Below the pieces are notes generated by a model that saw only the letters and a list, made by a program, of their open reading frames with translations, was not told the origin of the DNA and ran no database searches. A DNA stretch of 64,000 nucleotides from Chitinophagaceae bacterium UBA1931 (lineage in GTDB: Bacteria; Bacteroidota; Bacteroidia; Chitinophagales; Chitinophagaceae), in assembly GCA_002337125.1 (NCBI GenBank), contig DDFJ01000004.1, positions 1,353,889 to 1,417,888 of the forward strand, in the 5' to 3' direction. The stretch's first letter is position 1. The number at the start of each line of letters is the position of its first letter. Both the position numbers and the translations under genes were made by a program. Shown here one piece after another: positions 26,421 through 36,063 of the stretch.

Positions 26421-26454
26421 AAAAGCCCTTTGCAATTGCAAAGGGCTTTTTGTT
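26421..26454 (+). terminator. Terminator after gldJ
   Basis: Positions 26421-26450 are a perfect 30-base palindrome (AAAAGCCCTT, a TGCAATTGCA centre, AAGGGCTTTT) followed by more T, 20 bases after the gldJ stop. Confidence 0.88.
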
Positions 26455-26555
26455 GTCAGGAACTAAATAACATGATCTTGCTTGAATTTATTTCTGGATA
26501 AAATTTTTATAATTATTAAACATTGATTTTTCTGTCAAAAGCTATCTTTGATTTT

Positions 26556-27833
26556 ATGCTGATACAGGAACTTTACCAGGTTTATCTTCAACACCCGTTT
26601 ATACAGACAGATACCCGCAAATTAAAAGCAGGAGAATTGTTCTTTGCATTAAAGGGAGATAACTTTAATGGTAATAGTTTTGCTTTAAAAGCACTTGAAC
26701 TCGGAGCTGCTGCAGTTGTGGTTGATGAGGATGTTAACAGTTCCGATAAACGAATTTTCAAAGTAGATAATGTTCTATCAACATTACAGCAATTAGCAAA
26801 ACATCACAGACAGCAGTTTCAAATACCTTTTCTCGCCATTACAGGAAGCAATGGCAAAACCACCACCAAGGAACTGATTCATGCTGTTCTTTCTTCTCAT
26901 TACAAAACGTACACAACTGAAGGCAACCTGAACAACCATATTGGTGTGCCCTTCACCATTTTAAAAATCAGGCCCGATGCAGAAATGGCCGTGATTGAAA
27001 TGGGAGCAAATCATCAGAAGGAAATTGCTTCTTATTGTACATATGCATTGCCAAATTTTGGTCTGATTAATAACGTAGGCAAAGCCCACCTAGAAGGTTT
27101 TGGAGGCATTGAAGGTGTAAAAAAAGGGAAAGGTGAGTTGTATGATTTTATTCGGGAAACGGGCGGATCCATTTTTATTAATACTGATTTAGACTACCTG
27201 CAGGAAATGAGCCAGGGAATCACCAAAAAAATTACATACGGCACAACAAATGCTGAAACAACCGGATCAATGATCGAAAGCGATCCGTTTATAAAAGTTA
27301 AGATTGAAAGCGATCCGGGCATTGGTATTATTACAACGAACCTAGTGGGAGAATATAATCTGCCGAATATTCTTGCTGCAGTTGCAGTTGGAAAATACTT
27401 TCAAGTACCTATTGAGAAAATCAAGCTATCTATTGAAAATTATTTGCCCTCAAACAGCAGATCGCAGTTAATTGAAAAAGACTCCAATAAAATCATCATG
27501 GATGCATACAATGCCAACCCGGCAAGTATGAAAGCCGCCATTGAAAATTTTGCAAAAATTGATGCCCCAAAAAAAATACTGATGCTTGGAGCAATGGCCG
27601 AATTAGGGCATGAAAGCATTTTGGAACATAAAGGTCTTGTGACACTTATCCAAAAGCACGAATGGGAAAAAGTAGTACTTGTTGGTGGTGACTTTGAAAA
27701 AACACATGAAAATTTTCTTTTCTTTAAAAACTCCTCAGAAGCCAAAAAATGGTTTCAAAATCAGATAATTGCAAACACTTATATTCTTATAAAGGGATCT
27801 CGCAGTATGCAGATGGAAAAACTTTTATATTAA
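26556..27833 (+). CDS. murF: UDP-MurNAc-tripeptide--D-alanyl-D-alanine ligase
   Basis: The last cytoplasmic peptidoglycan ligase, adding D-Ala-D-Ala to UDP-MurNAc-tripeptide with ATP. It is about 425 residues from the ATG at 26556, slightly short for MurF. The P-loop G-S-N-G-K-T-T-T-K-E lies near residue 95, followed by E-M-G-A-N-H near 148, N-V-G-K-A-H-L-E-G-F-G near 172 and M-D-A-Y-N-A-N-P-A-S-M near 314; all ligase motifs are intact. A second MurF is fused to alanine racemase at 38898. A -7 box TATCTTTG (26543-26550) ends five bases before this ATG, which would make the mRNA leaderless or nearly so, and it argues against the upstream in-frame start at 26523. Confidence 0.92.
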   Translation: MLIQELYQVYLQHPFIQTDTRKLKAGELFFALKGDNFNGNSFALKALELGAAAVVVDEDVNSSDKRIFKVDNVLSTLQQLAKHHRQQFQIPFLAITGSNGKTTTKELIHAVLSSHYKTYTTEGNLNNHIGVPFTILKIRPDAEMAVIEMGANHQKEIASYCTYALPNFGLINNVGKAHLEGFGGIEGVKKGKGELYDFIRETGGSIFINTDLDYLQEMSQGITKKITYGTTNAETTGSMIESDPFIKVKIESDPGIGIITTNLVGEYNLPNILAAVAVGKYFQVPIEKIKLSIENYLPSNSRSQLIEKDSNKIIMDAYNANPASMKAAIENFAKIDAPKKILMLGAMAELGHESILEHKGLVTLIQKHEWEKVVLVGGDFEKTHENFLFFKNSSEAKKWFQNQIIANTYILIKGSRSMQMEKLLY

Positions 27834-27981
27834 TTACTTGCATTTCTGGTACATTTAAATACTTTTACAGTCTATCCTTATCTTTAGAACAACCTCAATT
27901 TCCAATTTTCCCCACAATTCCAGAGATCCAACCCACTGAAAAGAGCCGTTTATTTTTTACGCTAAACTTTTAGTTCCGTAT

Positions 27982-29073
27982 ATGAAACGACTTTTACTAC
28001 TTTTTTCTTTAGTTATAATTTCAATAGAAATTTCGGCACAGGTTTATTGGCCGAATTCATTTAAATATCCATCATGCTCAACAATGCCTCCTGCAACTAC
28101 AAATTGCACAAAATGGCCTACTCATACTTCAGGCACTTGGTTTTGGAATGATCCAAACACTTGGAATGGCAATTCGATTCCCAAAGACGATGATATTGTT
28201 TGTATTCCGTCTGGCTACAGTGTTTCTATTAAAAACAATGTCTATTCTAGTAGTTCTTGTCCTGCTCCTGCAGATACGGTTCTTTCACCTCGGTTAAACA
28301 TTTTTGTTTGCGGCTCATTAGTTTTTGAACCATCCGGCACACTTAACTTAGCTTGTTTTAGTTTCATTCAAATATGGCCAGGGGGAACAATTTATGCAGC
28401 AAATGGTAGCAGTGATTTAATTCGAATAGGCAGTACAATTCTTTGGGGAGGACCCGGTTCAACAACTCAAAACAATCTCACAGGTCCAACATATGTTGCA
28501 AGCCCTGCCATAGGCCAAGGCGTTTTACCAGCCATGTTTGACTATATAAAAGTTAATCAAAGCAACCCCTACCAGGTTTCTGTTGAATGGGGCACTTTAC
28601 AGGAAATCAACAGCATGGCATTTATTGTTGAAAGAAGTATTGATCAGAAAACATGGTCTGCAATAGGTTCCGTTAAATCAGTAGGCAATTCTTCTCTAAA
28701 AACGAGTTATTCATTTACTGATAAAAATCCACTTTCTGGCACAACTTATTATCGTTTAAAGCAAGTAGATATAGATGGTGCAGCTGCTTATTCCGATATT
28801 GTTAAAGTATCCAATAATCAATCAGCAAAAACTATTAGTGTATATCCTAATCCGGTGTCAGGAATTGCTAACATTTATTCAAAAACAAATTTCAAATCAG
28901 GACAACAGCTTTATTTGATCGATGCAAAAGGCATGAGAATAAAAGCATATGCTGCAACCAGCAATACGAATATCATGCAAATAGATTTGGCAATGATGAA
29001 ACCTGGTTTATATCTGTTGCAGGTAGTTGATAACGGATCAGTTGTTGAAAGCTTGCCTTTAATAAAGCAGTAA
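27982..29073 (+). CDS. Secreted G8-like domain protein with type IX sorting domain
   Basis: A 363-residue exported protein. The signal peptide is about 1-19 (ending I-S-A-Q). A cysteine-bearing N-terminal part (20-50) leads into a G8-like beta region (W-F-W-N-D-P-N-T-W-N-G-N-S-I-P near 52, then I-P-S-G-Y-S-V-S-I and a block of short beta repeats). The region 190-270 is fibronectin-like (V-S-V-E-W-G-T-L, F-I-V-E-R-S), and about 285-363 is the type A sorting domain beginning V-Y-P-N-P-V. It is predicted surface or secreted cargo of the PorU/PorV system. The function is unknown; the architecture suggests adhesion or carbohydrate contact. A strong terminator follows. Confidence 0.75.
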   Translation: MKRLLLLFSLVIISIEISAQVYWPNSFKYPSCSTMPPATTNCTKWPTHTSGTWFWNDPNTWNGNSIPKDDDIVCIPSGYSVSIKNNVYSSSSCPAPADTVLSPRLNIFVCGSLVFEPSGTLNLACFSFIQIWPGGTIYAANGSSDLIRIGSTILWGGPGSTTQNNLTGPTYVASPAIGQGVLPAMFDYIKVNQSNPYQVSVEWGTLQEINSMAFIVERSIDQKTWSAIGSVKSVGNSSLKTSYSFTDKNPLSGTTYYRLKQVDIDGAAAYSDIVKVSNNQSAKTISVYPNPVSGIANIYSKTNFKSGQQLYLIDAKGMRIKAYAATSNTNIMQIDLAMMKPGLYLLQVVDNGSVVESLPLIKQ

Positions 29074-29095
29074 GTTCATTTTTATAATTTATTTG

Positions 29096-29128
29096 AAAAT
29101 AGTCATCAAAACGATGACTATTTTTTTT
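29096..29128 (+). terminator. Terminator between the secreted protein and mce
   Basis: A 12-base stem AAAATAGTCATC/GATGACTATTTT with loop AAAAC is followed by eight T (29121-29128). The reverse strand also ends in T after the stem, so it probably serves the convergent mce gene, whose stop codon lies inside the stem. Confidence 0.8.
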
Positions 29129-29519
29129 CCTGGCACAATTCTACCAAAACACCATTTGTTCCTTTTGGATGAAGAAAGCAAACCAACTTATTATCTGCTC
29201 CGTTCTTAGGTTTCTCATTCAACAACACAAAGCCCTCATTCTGCAAACGTTTCATTTCAGCTTCAATATCCTGCACATCAAATGCGATATGATGCAGTCC
29301 TTCACCTTTTTTCTCAATGAACTTTGCAATTACACCATCAGGGTCAGTACTTTCAAGTAATTCAATCTTCGTCTCGCCTTTTTGAAAAAATGCAGTACTT
29401 ACTTTTTCCGATTCAACCATTTCTGTTTTATAACAAACCGTGTTCAGCAGCTTTTCAAATAAAGGGACAGATATATCCAGTTTTTTTACGGCAATACCAA
29501 TATGTTCAATCTTTTGCAT
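29118..29519 (-). CDS. mce: Methylmalonyl-CoA epimerase
   Basis: A cytoplasmic metal-dependent epimerase of the vicinal-oxygen-chelate fold that interconverts (R)- and (S)-methylmalonyl-CoA between propionyl-CoA carboxylase and the mutase. The 133-residue length is typical. The metal histidine is in I-E-H-I-G-I-A-V near residue 6, followed by G-E-G-L-H-H-I-A-F-D-V near 75 and the glutamate in V-L-V-E-L-C near 128. The B12-binding domain gene at 57852 may belong to the same pathway. It is divergent from the cysteine desulfurase gene with 45 bases between starts. Confidence 0.92.
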   Translation of the reverse strand: MQKIEHIGIAVKKLDISVPLFEKLLNTVCYKTEMVESEKVSTAFFQKGETKIELLESTDPDGVIAKFIEKKGEGLHHIAFDVQDIEAEMKRLQNEGFVLLNEKPKNGADNKLVCFLHPKGTNGVLVELCQEKK

Positions 29520-29564
29520 GAATTTATTTTAAAAGCAATTTACATAGCATCAGTTTAAATTTGT

Positions 29565-30728
29565 ATGATAATGGGCATACAAAAATCTGTTCTGTACTTC
29601 GATTATAATTCCACTACTCCTGTTGACCCAAGAGTACTGGAAATGATGCTGCCCTATTTCACTGAAAAATTTGGCAATGCCGCAAGTAATTCTCATGTGT
29701 ATGGATGGGAAGCAGCTGAAGCAATTACAATTGCTAGGGAACAGGTTGCGGCAATAATTGGAGCTATAAAAGAAGAAATCATTTTTACTTCAGGTGCTAC
29801 TGAGAGTATTAATCTTGCGATAAAGGGTGTTGCTGATGCCTACAGTGGTAAAGGCAATCACATTGTTACCTGTGCGACTGAACACAAAGCTGTTCTTGAC
29901 ACATGCTCATCCCTTGAAAAAAAAGGATATAAGGTTACTTACCTGCCGGTCGATCATGAAGGATTGATTGATCTGAATTTATTAGAACAATCCATAAGAC
30001 CAGATACAATCCTGGTTGCTTTCATGTACGCAAATAATGAAACCGGAGTTATTCATCCCATTGCTGATATCGGACGTATTGCCAAACAGAAAAAGACACT
30101 CTTTTTTTGTGATGCCACACAAGCTGCAGGAAAAATTCCGGTTAATGCAATCAATGATGGTATTGACCTTTTGGCCTTCTCATCACACAAATTATACGGA
30201 CCAAAAGGATCCGGAGCGCTTTATGTAAGAAGAAAAAATCCTAGAGTTTCGATTAAAGCACAAATTGATGGTGGCGGCCACGAAAGAGGTTTACGAAGCG
30301 GCACATTAAATGTTCCATGTATTGCAGGTTTTGGCAAAGCATGTGAACTTGCTAAAGCAGAAATGGAAACCAGGAATAGAAGTATCCTTTTTCTTAGAAA
30401 CAAGCTGGAAGAAGGGCTGCGTTCGCTGGGAAGAACCGCAATAAACGGGAACAAGACAAACCGGTTACCCAACACAAGTAACCTATTATTTGACAACCAG
30501 GCTGGATCTTCACTCCTGACAACGATCTCAAAAAAAATTGCAGTTTCGGCAGGAAGTGCATGCACAAGCGCATTACAACACCCAAGTCATGTGTTGCTGG
30601 CAATGGGCTTGAGTGAGGATGAATGTAAAAACTCTATTCGCTTCAGCATTGGTTATCTTACAACGGAAGAAGAAATTGATTTTGCATTGCAGGAAATCGG
30701 CACAATTCTGCAATCATCCAGAACCTGA
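29565..30728 (+). CDS. Cysteine desulfurase, IscS/NifS family
   Basis: A PLP enzyme that takes sulfur from cysteine for iron-sulfur clusters and tRNA thiolation. It has 387 residues, with Y-F-D-Y-N-S-T-T-P near residue 12, the PLP lysine in S-S-H-K-L-Y-G-P-K-G near 207, and the catalytic cysteine in S-A-G-S-A-C-T-S-A near 331, the long-loop form of IscS-type enzymes. The IscA-type carrier gene follows after about 100 bases. The start is either 29565 or the ATG at 29571; a -7-like box TAAATTTG (29556-29563) lies just before both, so 29571 would give an almost leaderless message. Confidence 0.9.
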   Translation: MIMGIQKSVLYFDYNSTTPVDPRVLEMMLPYFTEKFGNAASNSHVYGWEAAEAITIAREQVAAIIGAIKEEIIFTSGATESINLAIKGVADAYSGKGNHIVTCATEHKAVLDTCSSLEKKGYKVTYLPVDHEGLIDLNLLEQSIRPDTILVAFMYANNETGVIHPIADIGRIAKQKKTLFFCDATQAAGKIPVNAINDGIDLLAFSSHKLYGPKGSGALYVRRKNPRVSIKAQIDGGGHERGLRSGTLNVPCIAGFGKACELAKAEMETRNRSILFLRNKLEEGLRSLGRTAINGNKTNRLPNTSNLLFDNQAGSSLLTTISKKIAVSAGSACTSALQHPSHVLLAMGLSEDECKNSIRFSIGYLTTEEEIDFALQEIGTILQSSRT

Positions 30729-30831
30729 ATTATCAGATAAAAGCCAACTTCGTTCATTTTCTTAATTTTGCTGACAAACCGTCGCAAAAGCCAACTGGCA
30801 CGGCTGTTGATAAACAATAATAAACCAGATT

Positions 30832-31164
30832 ATGATTTTTGTTACCGATAAAGCGAAAGAAAAAGTTGCAGTATTACTGCAAAAAGCGAAAGTAGAAAAT
30901 GAAGCTGACTACTTTTTAAGAGTGAGTGTTGTTGGAGGTGGTTGCAGTGGATTAAGCTACAAACTTGATTTTGATAATGAATCAAAACAAGGCGACCAGG
31001 TATTTGAAGATAACGGCTTAAAAGTAGTTACCGACATGAAAAGCCTGCTTTACCTGTACAATACAACACTTGATTTCAGCGACGGCTTAAATGGAAAAGG
31101 ATTCCATTTCAACAATCCAAATGCCACCCGCACTTGCGGTTGTGGTGAAAGTTTTGCAGTTTAA
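30832..31164 (+). CDS. IscA/ErpA-type iron-sulfur carrier protein
   Basis: A 110-residue A-type carrier that receives clusters and passes them to target proteins. The three conserved cysteines are at 38 (G-G-G-C-S-G-L-S-Y) and at 102 and 104 (T-C-G-C-G-E-S-F), the usual spacing. It lies downstream of the cysteine desulfurase, in line with an iron-sulfur assembly role, and a clean terminator follows. I cannot decide between IscA, ErpA and SufA from sequence alone. Confidence 0.92.
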   Translation: MIFVTDKAKEKVAVLLQKAKVENEADYFLRVSVVGGGCSGLSYKLDFDNESKQGDQVFEDNGLKVVTDMKSLLYLYNTTLDFSDGLNGKGFHFNNPNATRTCGCGESFAV

Positions 31165-31188
31165 GATCAAATCTTACAGAAATAAAAC

Positions 31189-31216
31189 AAAAGCCCCGAC
31201 TGAGTCGGGGCTTTTT
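31189..31216 (+). terminator. Bidirectional terminator after the iron-sulfur carrier gene
   Basis: A 12-base stem AAAAGCCCCGAC/GTCGGGGCTTTT with loop TGA is followed by T. The A run on the 5' side makes it work for the convergent gene ending at 31237 too. Confidence 0.88.
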
Positions 31217-31236
31217 CAGCAGTTGGTTTCGGGTCG

Positions 31237-34200
31237 TCATTTTTTGACAAATGGCTTAGTTATGAGCCCGTTTTTATCCAGAATACGCAGATAATACATT
31301 CCCGCTTGCAATTGAGATATATTTATTTCAGTAGAAAACTGAATCGTATTAACCTGTTTCAATACCTGGCCGGATATATTGACAAGGTCAATTCTGGAAA
31401 TGCTGCGTGGATCGGAAAAATTAATTACAATTTTTTCAGAAGCCGGGTTTGGACTTATCCTGACGTACTCTCCTATTCCATACCAAACCTTGACAACTTG
31501 CGAAATCTTTTCCCTGTTTTGCTTATCTGTAGCCTGAATTCGGTAATAATTCCAGCCAAAATAAGGTTTAGAATCAACTTCTGAGTACGAAGCCTGATTC
31601 AGAATTGTTTTTGATGGTACAACTTTTTTCGTTTCAAACTTAATCCCGTCCCTGCTGTGCTCAATCACATATTCATCCTGGTCGTTATTATTCATAATAC
31701 TCCACTCAATCAAAACATCGGACTTACGAGAAACAGCTGAAAATGAAAAAAGGCTAAGTACCTGTGGTAATGGGTTATAACGTACATCGGTTGTGCCAAG
31801 TGAAAACGGGCTAAATGAAGGAACCCCATTCCAGGTAACGGTACCGGCTGTGTTATCACCTGTATATCCTCCATTATTCCCATGAGAATTCCATGAGTTT
31901 GTACTATTATCAAAATGAGCAATAACAAGGTAAGCAGGATCGGTTACATAAGCCTGGTTACAGGGACTCTGCCCCGACCAGCTTAATGTTACATTAGCAG
32001 ATGACGACCCCGTATTGTGATCAAGTTTCCAATACTCACATTGGCTCACCCATTGTAATGGTGGCGGACCTGGAGAATTAACCGCTCCTAACAGCCTGGC
32101 ATTGGCTCTCATAAACTCAGCTGTAAATGCATTTGCCGGATCAGCTGCCAAACCCGAAATTCCAATTGCCCTGTAATGAGGTGTTGTGAAAACTAATTTT
32201 CCTACAGGAAAACTAAAATTATCATCGCCAATTTTCTTAACCGGACCATTTACAAAAGAGGATGTGCTTGCCCCTGTTGCATCAGCATTGTCAACCACTA
32301 CCAACGGATTACTGGCTGATGAAGTAACAATTCCTTTGCTGAATATTATAAGCTTGCTTATCCCTACCGGGCAGTTAAGTGTTATTTGTTCTGTTCCGTT
32401 TGTTTTGTCAATGACTGCATAACTGAAATATTGTGTTGGAACAGTTGGAGTTATTGAAACATTGGGGGTATTGATGGTGGAATTTAATGCCCCTTTAAAA
32501 TAAATAGCCCGGTTGTTATCGGTATAAGAACTTCCATTATACCTGCTGAAATTTCCGTACAACCATAAATCACCATTCATGACATTTGACAATCCCAGTT
32601 CACTTGAAGTAGAAGCGGCATCAACAGAACCAATAATTAAATTTCCGCCTACAGAAAGTGGTTTATTCATATTGTTGTTCATATACACCCTGCCCCAGCC
32701 TGTAGAATTACCAAGAATTAAATCGCCACCAGTTTCGAGCTGAGAAATTGTTATTGGGTTGCTGTTAAGATCAAGTATTGTGTTTGCCTGCACAGTTACG
32801 TTATAAGGATAACCAGGCAAGCCAGCAGAGTTGCCCCATTCAATATTTCGTTGATATGAACCACCTGTACTATATACCAACGAAGAACCTGAGTTGTAAT
32901 AAGGCGCATCAATGATATAAGCACCTGAATTCAGCTTCATTTGATTCATGATCGTAGCAGAATTTGTTATTGCACCATTAAAATCAACTCCTCCATTTAT
33001 AATTACTGAATAAAGCTTTGGATAGCCATCGGCAATACCGCTGGTGGAACCAGCATTTATAAATTCAATGTTTCCAGCATTCGCACTATTGGGATTACTT
33101 CCTCCATTCCCATAGACAATACCATTGTTTGCAATTTTTAACGTTTGATTGGTGCCTGAAGCGAAATAACCACTGTTAAGGTACAATGCAGTAGCAGTTG
33201 TATTATCGTTTGTGAGAGTTACGGTATTCCCCGTATTGGCGACTGTTAACGTGTAAACAGTATTTGCAACAGGTGTAGTTGTGAAATTGCCGGTTACCTG
33301 GTTAGTGATTCCGTTGTAAACGTAGTTTGCATCGCTGCTGTATGTACGACCCGAAGTTTGAATATTTCCCAAACCTGAAGACGTTATTCCATCAGGTGAT
33401 CCAATACCTAATTTACCACCGGCATTAAGCATAAAAGCAGATGAACCTGATACCACATTAGCAAAGCAGTTGAATGTGCTTCCATTATTTACAGAGAAAG
33501 TACCAGTTCCATTAATTATTTTGTTTGAGATAAGACTAACGATTGCAGGACTGATAATCTGCAAACCACTTCCATTTAAAGTAATAGTTCCCGAACCTCC
33601 TAACTGAGCAGAAGTACCATTGATTTGTAGTGCGCCAGAGCCAGCAAGCTGCGATATTGATCCTGAGCCAACAATACCATCACGAAAAATCTTGATACCT
33701 GAATTATCAAAAGTAACAGCACCATCAACTTGCAACAATCCGTTGATTGTGGTTGTGGTACCAGCACCTACTGTACCTAGATTTGCTGAAATTTTAAAAA
33801 TTGGTTTTTCTGTCGAATTTGCAAAATAGGTTATACCAGATGATTGAAATATTGAAGAAACTGACCAATCAAAAACACTTCCGGTTTTAAACAAGCAGGT
33901 TGTATTTGTTGAAAACGCAAAATTATCTGAGTCCAAATATGGAGTTGAATTCGTTTTTACCTGAACAACACCTCCACTTTCAACTGTAATGTTATACATC
34001 TGCGGAGAAGGAATTACAGGAATAGTTCCATTTAAAATATAAGTTCCATAAATAACCAAATCAGACCCCAATCCATCATCCAAAGTAAAATCTATACCCT
34101 CTGCATGATTTAAAATTGCCCCAGCCTCAATTGTTAACTGGTCAGCAGAAGTTGCGGCTACAATTGATACTGTATGCCCATTTTTTATAGTAATTGTATT

Positions 34201-35076
34201 TGCTGCACTTGTTGGTGATAATGTGGCATTTATCCATGTTATTCCATCTGCCGAACTTTCCCATGTTGAAGCTGATCCCCAATCTCCACTTTGCTTACTT
34301 CTGAAATAATCAGAATAGTTACTCGTTGGAATCGTACCAGTTGTTGCCGTAATAGATAAATTATCAATTCCGATTGCCTGTCCATTAGTTGAGCCCCCGT
34401 TTCCAGTATAAGTCCATCTGAAATAATAAGATGAACCGTCGGGAACAGCTATACCAGTTATAGTAACCGTTTTTGATATTGTTGTAGGAGGATTATAAAC
34501 AGTATTATTAGTAGCATCTGCAACATAGGCCTGGTCGCCTCCGGAGTTTGAAGCCCAACTCGATCCATCGTTGCCATGAAAAAATGTCCAGTCGAAAGCC
34601 CTTGATCCTGACCTGTATTTTTCATAATCAAACGAAATTGAAAAAGAGACAATCATACTACCTGTATTATTTGTAACCTGTAACATTATTGAGCAAGGAC
34701 TTGTATATCCGCTTGAGGATAAAAACCCAAGACACCTGTCAGTTGAAGTAGCTGTAATACCATTTGCAAAATTGTATGCTCCACCACTAGAAGTCGAAGT
34801 TAATCCGCCTGTTCCTGTTGTACCTGCTGCCTGTGTAGTAACGTTTAACCCAGAAGAGAATGTAGTTGATCCTGTAACTACAAAACCTGCAGGAAGTGTA
34901 GCCGTCCCGCTGCTTCCAAGCGATGTAAAATCTTGAGTAAAGGGTGTTCCTGCAGATATAATACTCAGTTGTGCAAATGCATTGGTCGCAAAAACAAAAG
35001 CCAAAAATAAACTCAATAAGAAATTAGAAAGCAGTCGTCCATTTTTCTTAATTACGATTAGCAATACTTTTTCCAT
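31237..35076 (-). CDS. Large secreted beta-rich protein with type IX sorting domain
   Basis: A 1279-residue exported protein. A basic N-terminus and hydrophobic segment end near A-F-A-Q (about residue 36). An N-terminal part of about 200 residues (aromatic, with W-T-F-F-H-G-N-D-G) resembles the lectin-like modules often found in such proteins. A G8-like segment sits near 265-310 (W-G-S-A-S-T-W-E-S, then I-K-N-G-H-T-V-S-I). A long stretch of repeated short beta strands rich in Gly, Ser, Thr and Asn follows, and about 1195-1279 is a type A sorting domain (I-S-P-N-P-A-S-E-K). It is predicted cargo of PorU/PorV, probably an adhesin or surface matrix protein. No catalytic motif was recognised. Confidence 0.8.
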   Translation of the reverse strand: MEKVLLIVIKKNGRLLSNFLLSLFLAFVFATNAFAQLSIISAGTPFTQDFTSLGSSGTATLPAGFVVTGSTTFSSGLNVTTQAAGTTGTGGLTSTSSGGAYNFANGITATSTDRCLGFLSSSGYTSPCSIMLQVTNNTGSMIVSFSISFDYEKYRSGSRAFDWTFFHGNDGSSWASNSGGDQAYVADATNNTVYNPPTTISKTVTITGIAVPDGSSYYFRWTYTGNGGSTNGQAIGIDNLSITATTGTIPTSNYSDYFRSKQSGDWGSASTWESSADGITWINATLSPTSAANTITIKNGHTVSIVAATSADQLTIEAGAILNHAEGIDFTLDDGLGSDLVIYGTYILNGTIPVIPSPQMYNITVESGGVVQVKTNSTPYLDSDNFAFSTNTTCLFKTGSVFDWSVSSIFQSSGITYFANSTEKPIFKISANLGTVGAGTTTTINGLLQVDGAVTFDNSGIKIFRDGIVGSGSISQLAGSGALQINGTSAQLGGSGTITLNGSGLQIISPAIVSLISNKIINGTGTFSVNNGSTFNCFANVVSGSSAFMLNAGGKLGIGSPDGITSSGLGNIQTSGRTYSSDANYVYNGITNQVTGNFTTTPVANTVYTLTVANTGNTVTLTNDNTTATALYLNSGYFASGTNQTLKIANNGIVYGNGGSNPNSANAGNIEFINAGSTSGIADGYPKLYSVIINGGVDFNGAITNSATIMNQMKLNSGAYIIDAPYYNSGSSLVYSTGGSYQRNIEWGNSAGLPGYPYNVTVQANTILDLNSNPITISQLETGGDLILGNSTGWGRVYMNNNMNKPLSVGGNLIIGSVDAASTSSELGLSNVMNGDLWLYGNFSRYNGSSYTDNNRAIYFKGALNSTINTPNVSITPTVPTQYFSYAVIDKTNGTEQITLNCPVGISKLIIFSKGIVTSSASNPLVVVDNADATGASTSSFVNGPVKKIGDDNFSFPVGKLVFTTPHYRAIGISGLAADPANAFTAEFMRANARLLGAVNSPGPPPLQWVSQCEYWKLDHNTGSSSANVTLSWSGQSPCNQAYVTDPAYLVIAHFDNSTNSWNSHGNNGGYTGDNTAGTVTWNGVPSFSPFSLGTTDVRYNPLPQVLSLFSFSAVSRKSDVLIEWSIMNNNDQDEYVIEHSRDGIKFETKKVVPSKTILNQASYSEVDSKPYFGWNYYRIQATDKQNREKISQVVKVWYGIGEYVRISPNPASEKIVINFSDPRSISRIDLVNISGQVLKQVNTIQFSTEINISQLQAGMYYLRILDKNGLITKPFVKK

Positions 35077-35329
35077 CCGATTTTCAATTTATTGTGATCG
35101 AAATTGATTCTCGTCAGTTCTCTGGTAAAAATTGGATGATATTGGTTTAAGTGGGGATTTCTAACAGGTCTGGATCATATTTTAGCTTATCTAAAATAAG
35201 TTTTCTGTTCAAAGTTTTATAATTATTTAGCGAAAATTTGTCAGCCGTTTTTCAAACCGCTCTGCCTCAACACTTTTTTAATAAAAGCTTCTGCCATCAA
35301 CTTGCCCGTTTCCTTTATTTTTGTCATCT

Positions 35330-36052
35330 ATGTGGGCAATTTGTAAAAAAGAATTCCGGCAGTTTTTCAGCAACCTTACAGGATACATCACCATCATCCT
35401 TTTTCTTTTGCTGAATGGTTTGTTCCTGTTCGTTTTTTCCAGTTTCAATATTTTAGATTATGGTTATGCAACACTGGAAAACTTTTTCAACCTGTCGCCG
35501 TATATATTACTCCTGCTTATCCCTGCAGTAACAATGCGTCTTTTCCCCGATGAATGGAAAACAGGAACAATTGAAACATTATTTACCCGGCCGCTCACTG
35601 CATGGCAAATTGTATTAGGCAAATACATTGCTTCGTTACTCGTTGTAATCATTGCTTTGCTGCCAACGCTTACTTATTATTTCACCATGAAAGCGATGGC
35701 AGCAGAAGGCACATCACTTGATACAGGTGGTATCATCGGTTCTTACATCGGGCTGTTGTTTTTATCGGCAGCATTTACTGCTGTAGGACTTTGTTGCAGC
35801 AGCTATACAAGCAACCCCGTTGTTGCATTTTTGCTGAGTGCATTTTTCTGTTTCGTATTATACAGCGGATTTGCAGCATTAAGTAAACTTGTTGGCACCG
35901 GCGCCGATTATATGGTTGAAATGCTTGGAATGGATTTTCATTACCGCAGTTTATCAAAAGGAGTTATTGACAGCCGTGATGTGATTTATTTTATCAGCAT
36001 AATTTTCTTTACACTTTATCTCACTGTTCAGCATATCAGCCGCAAAAAGTAA
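35330..36052 (+). CDS. gldF: Gliding ABC transporter permease GldF
   Basis: An ABC-2 type permease of 240 residues with about six membrane segments. M-W-A-I-C-K-K-E-F-R-Q-F-F-S at the start and P-D-E-W-K-T-G-T-I-E-T-L near residue 78 are typical of GldF. With GldG and the ATPase GldA it forms a transporter required for gliding in some flavobacteria. I chose the ATG at 35330; a TTG at 35321 adds only three residues. A -7-like box TATTTTTG (35316-35323) ends six bases before this ATG. gldG follows after 11 bases; gldA is not in the window. Confidence 0.88.
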   Translation: MWAICKKEFRQFFSNLTGYITIILFLLLNGLFLFVFSSFNILDYGYATLENFFNLSPYILLLLIPAVTMRLFPDEWKTGTIETLFTRPLTAWQIVLGKYIASLLVVIIALLPTLTYYFTMKAMAAEGTSLDTGGIIGSYIGLLFLSAAFTAVGLCCSSYTSNPVVAFLLSAFFCFVLYSGFAALSKLVGTGADYMVEMLGMDFHYRSLSKGVIDSRDVIYFISIIFFTLYLTVQHISRKK

Positions 36053-36063
36053 TTAAATCAACA

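Noticed and set aside
35321..35329. TTG start for gldF
   Set aside because: The ATG at 35330 matches the family start M-W-A-I and gives a normal length.
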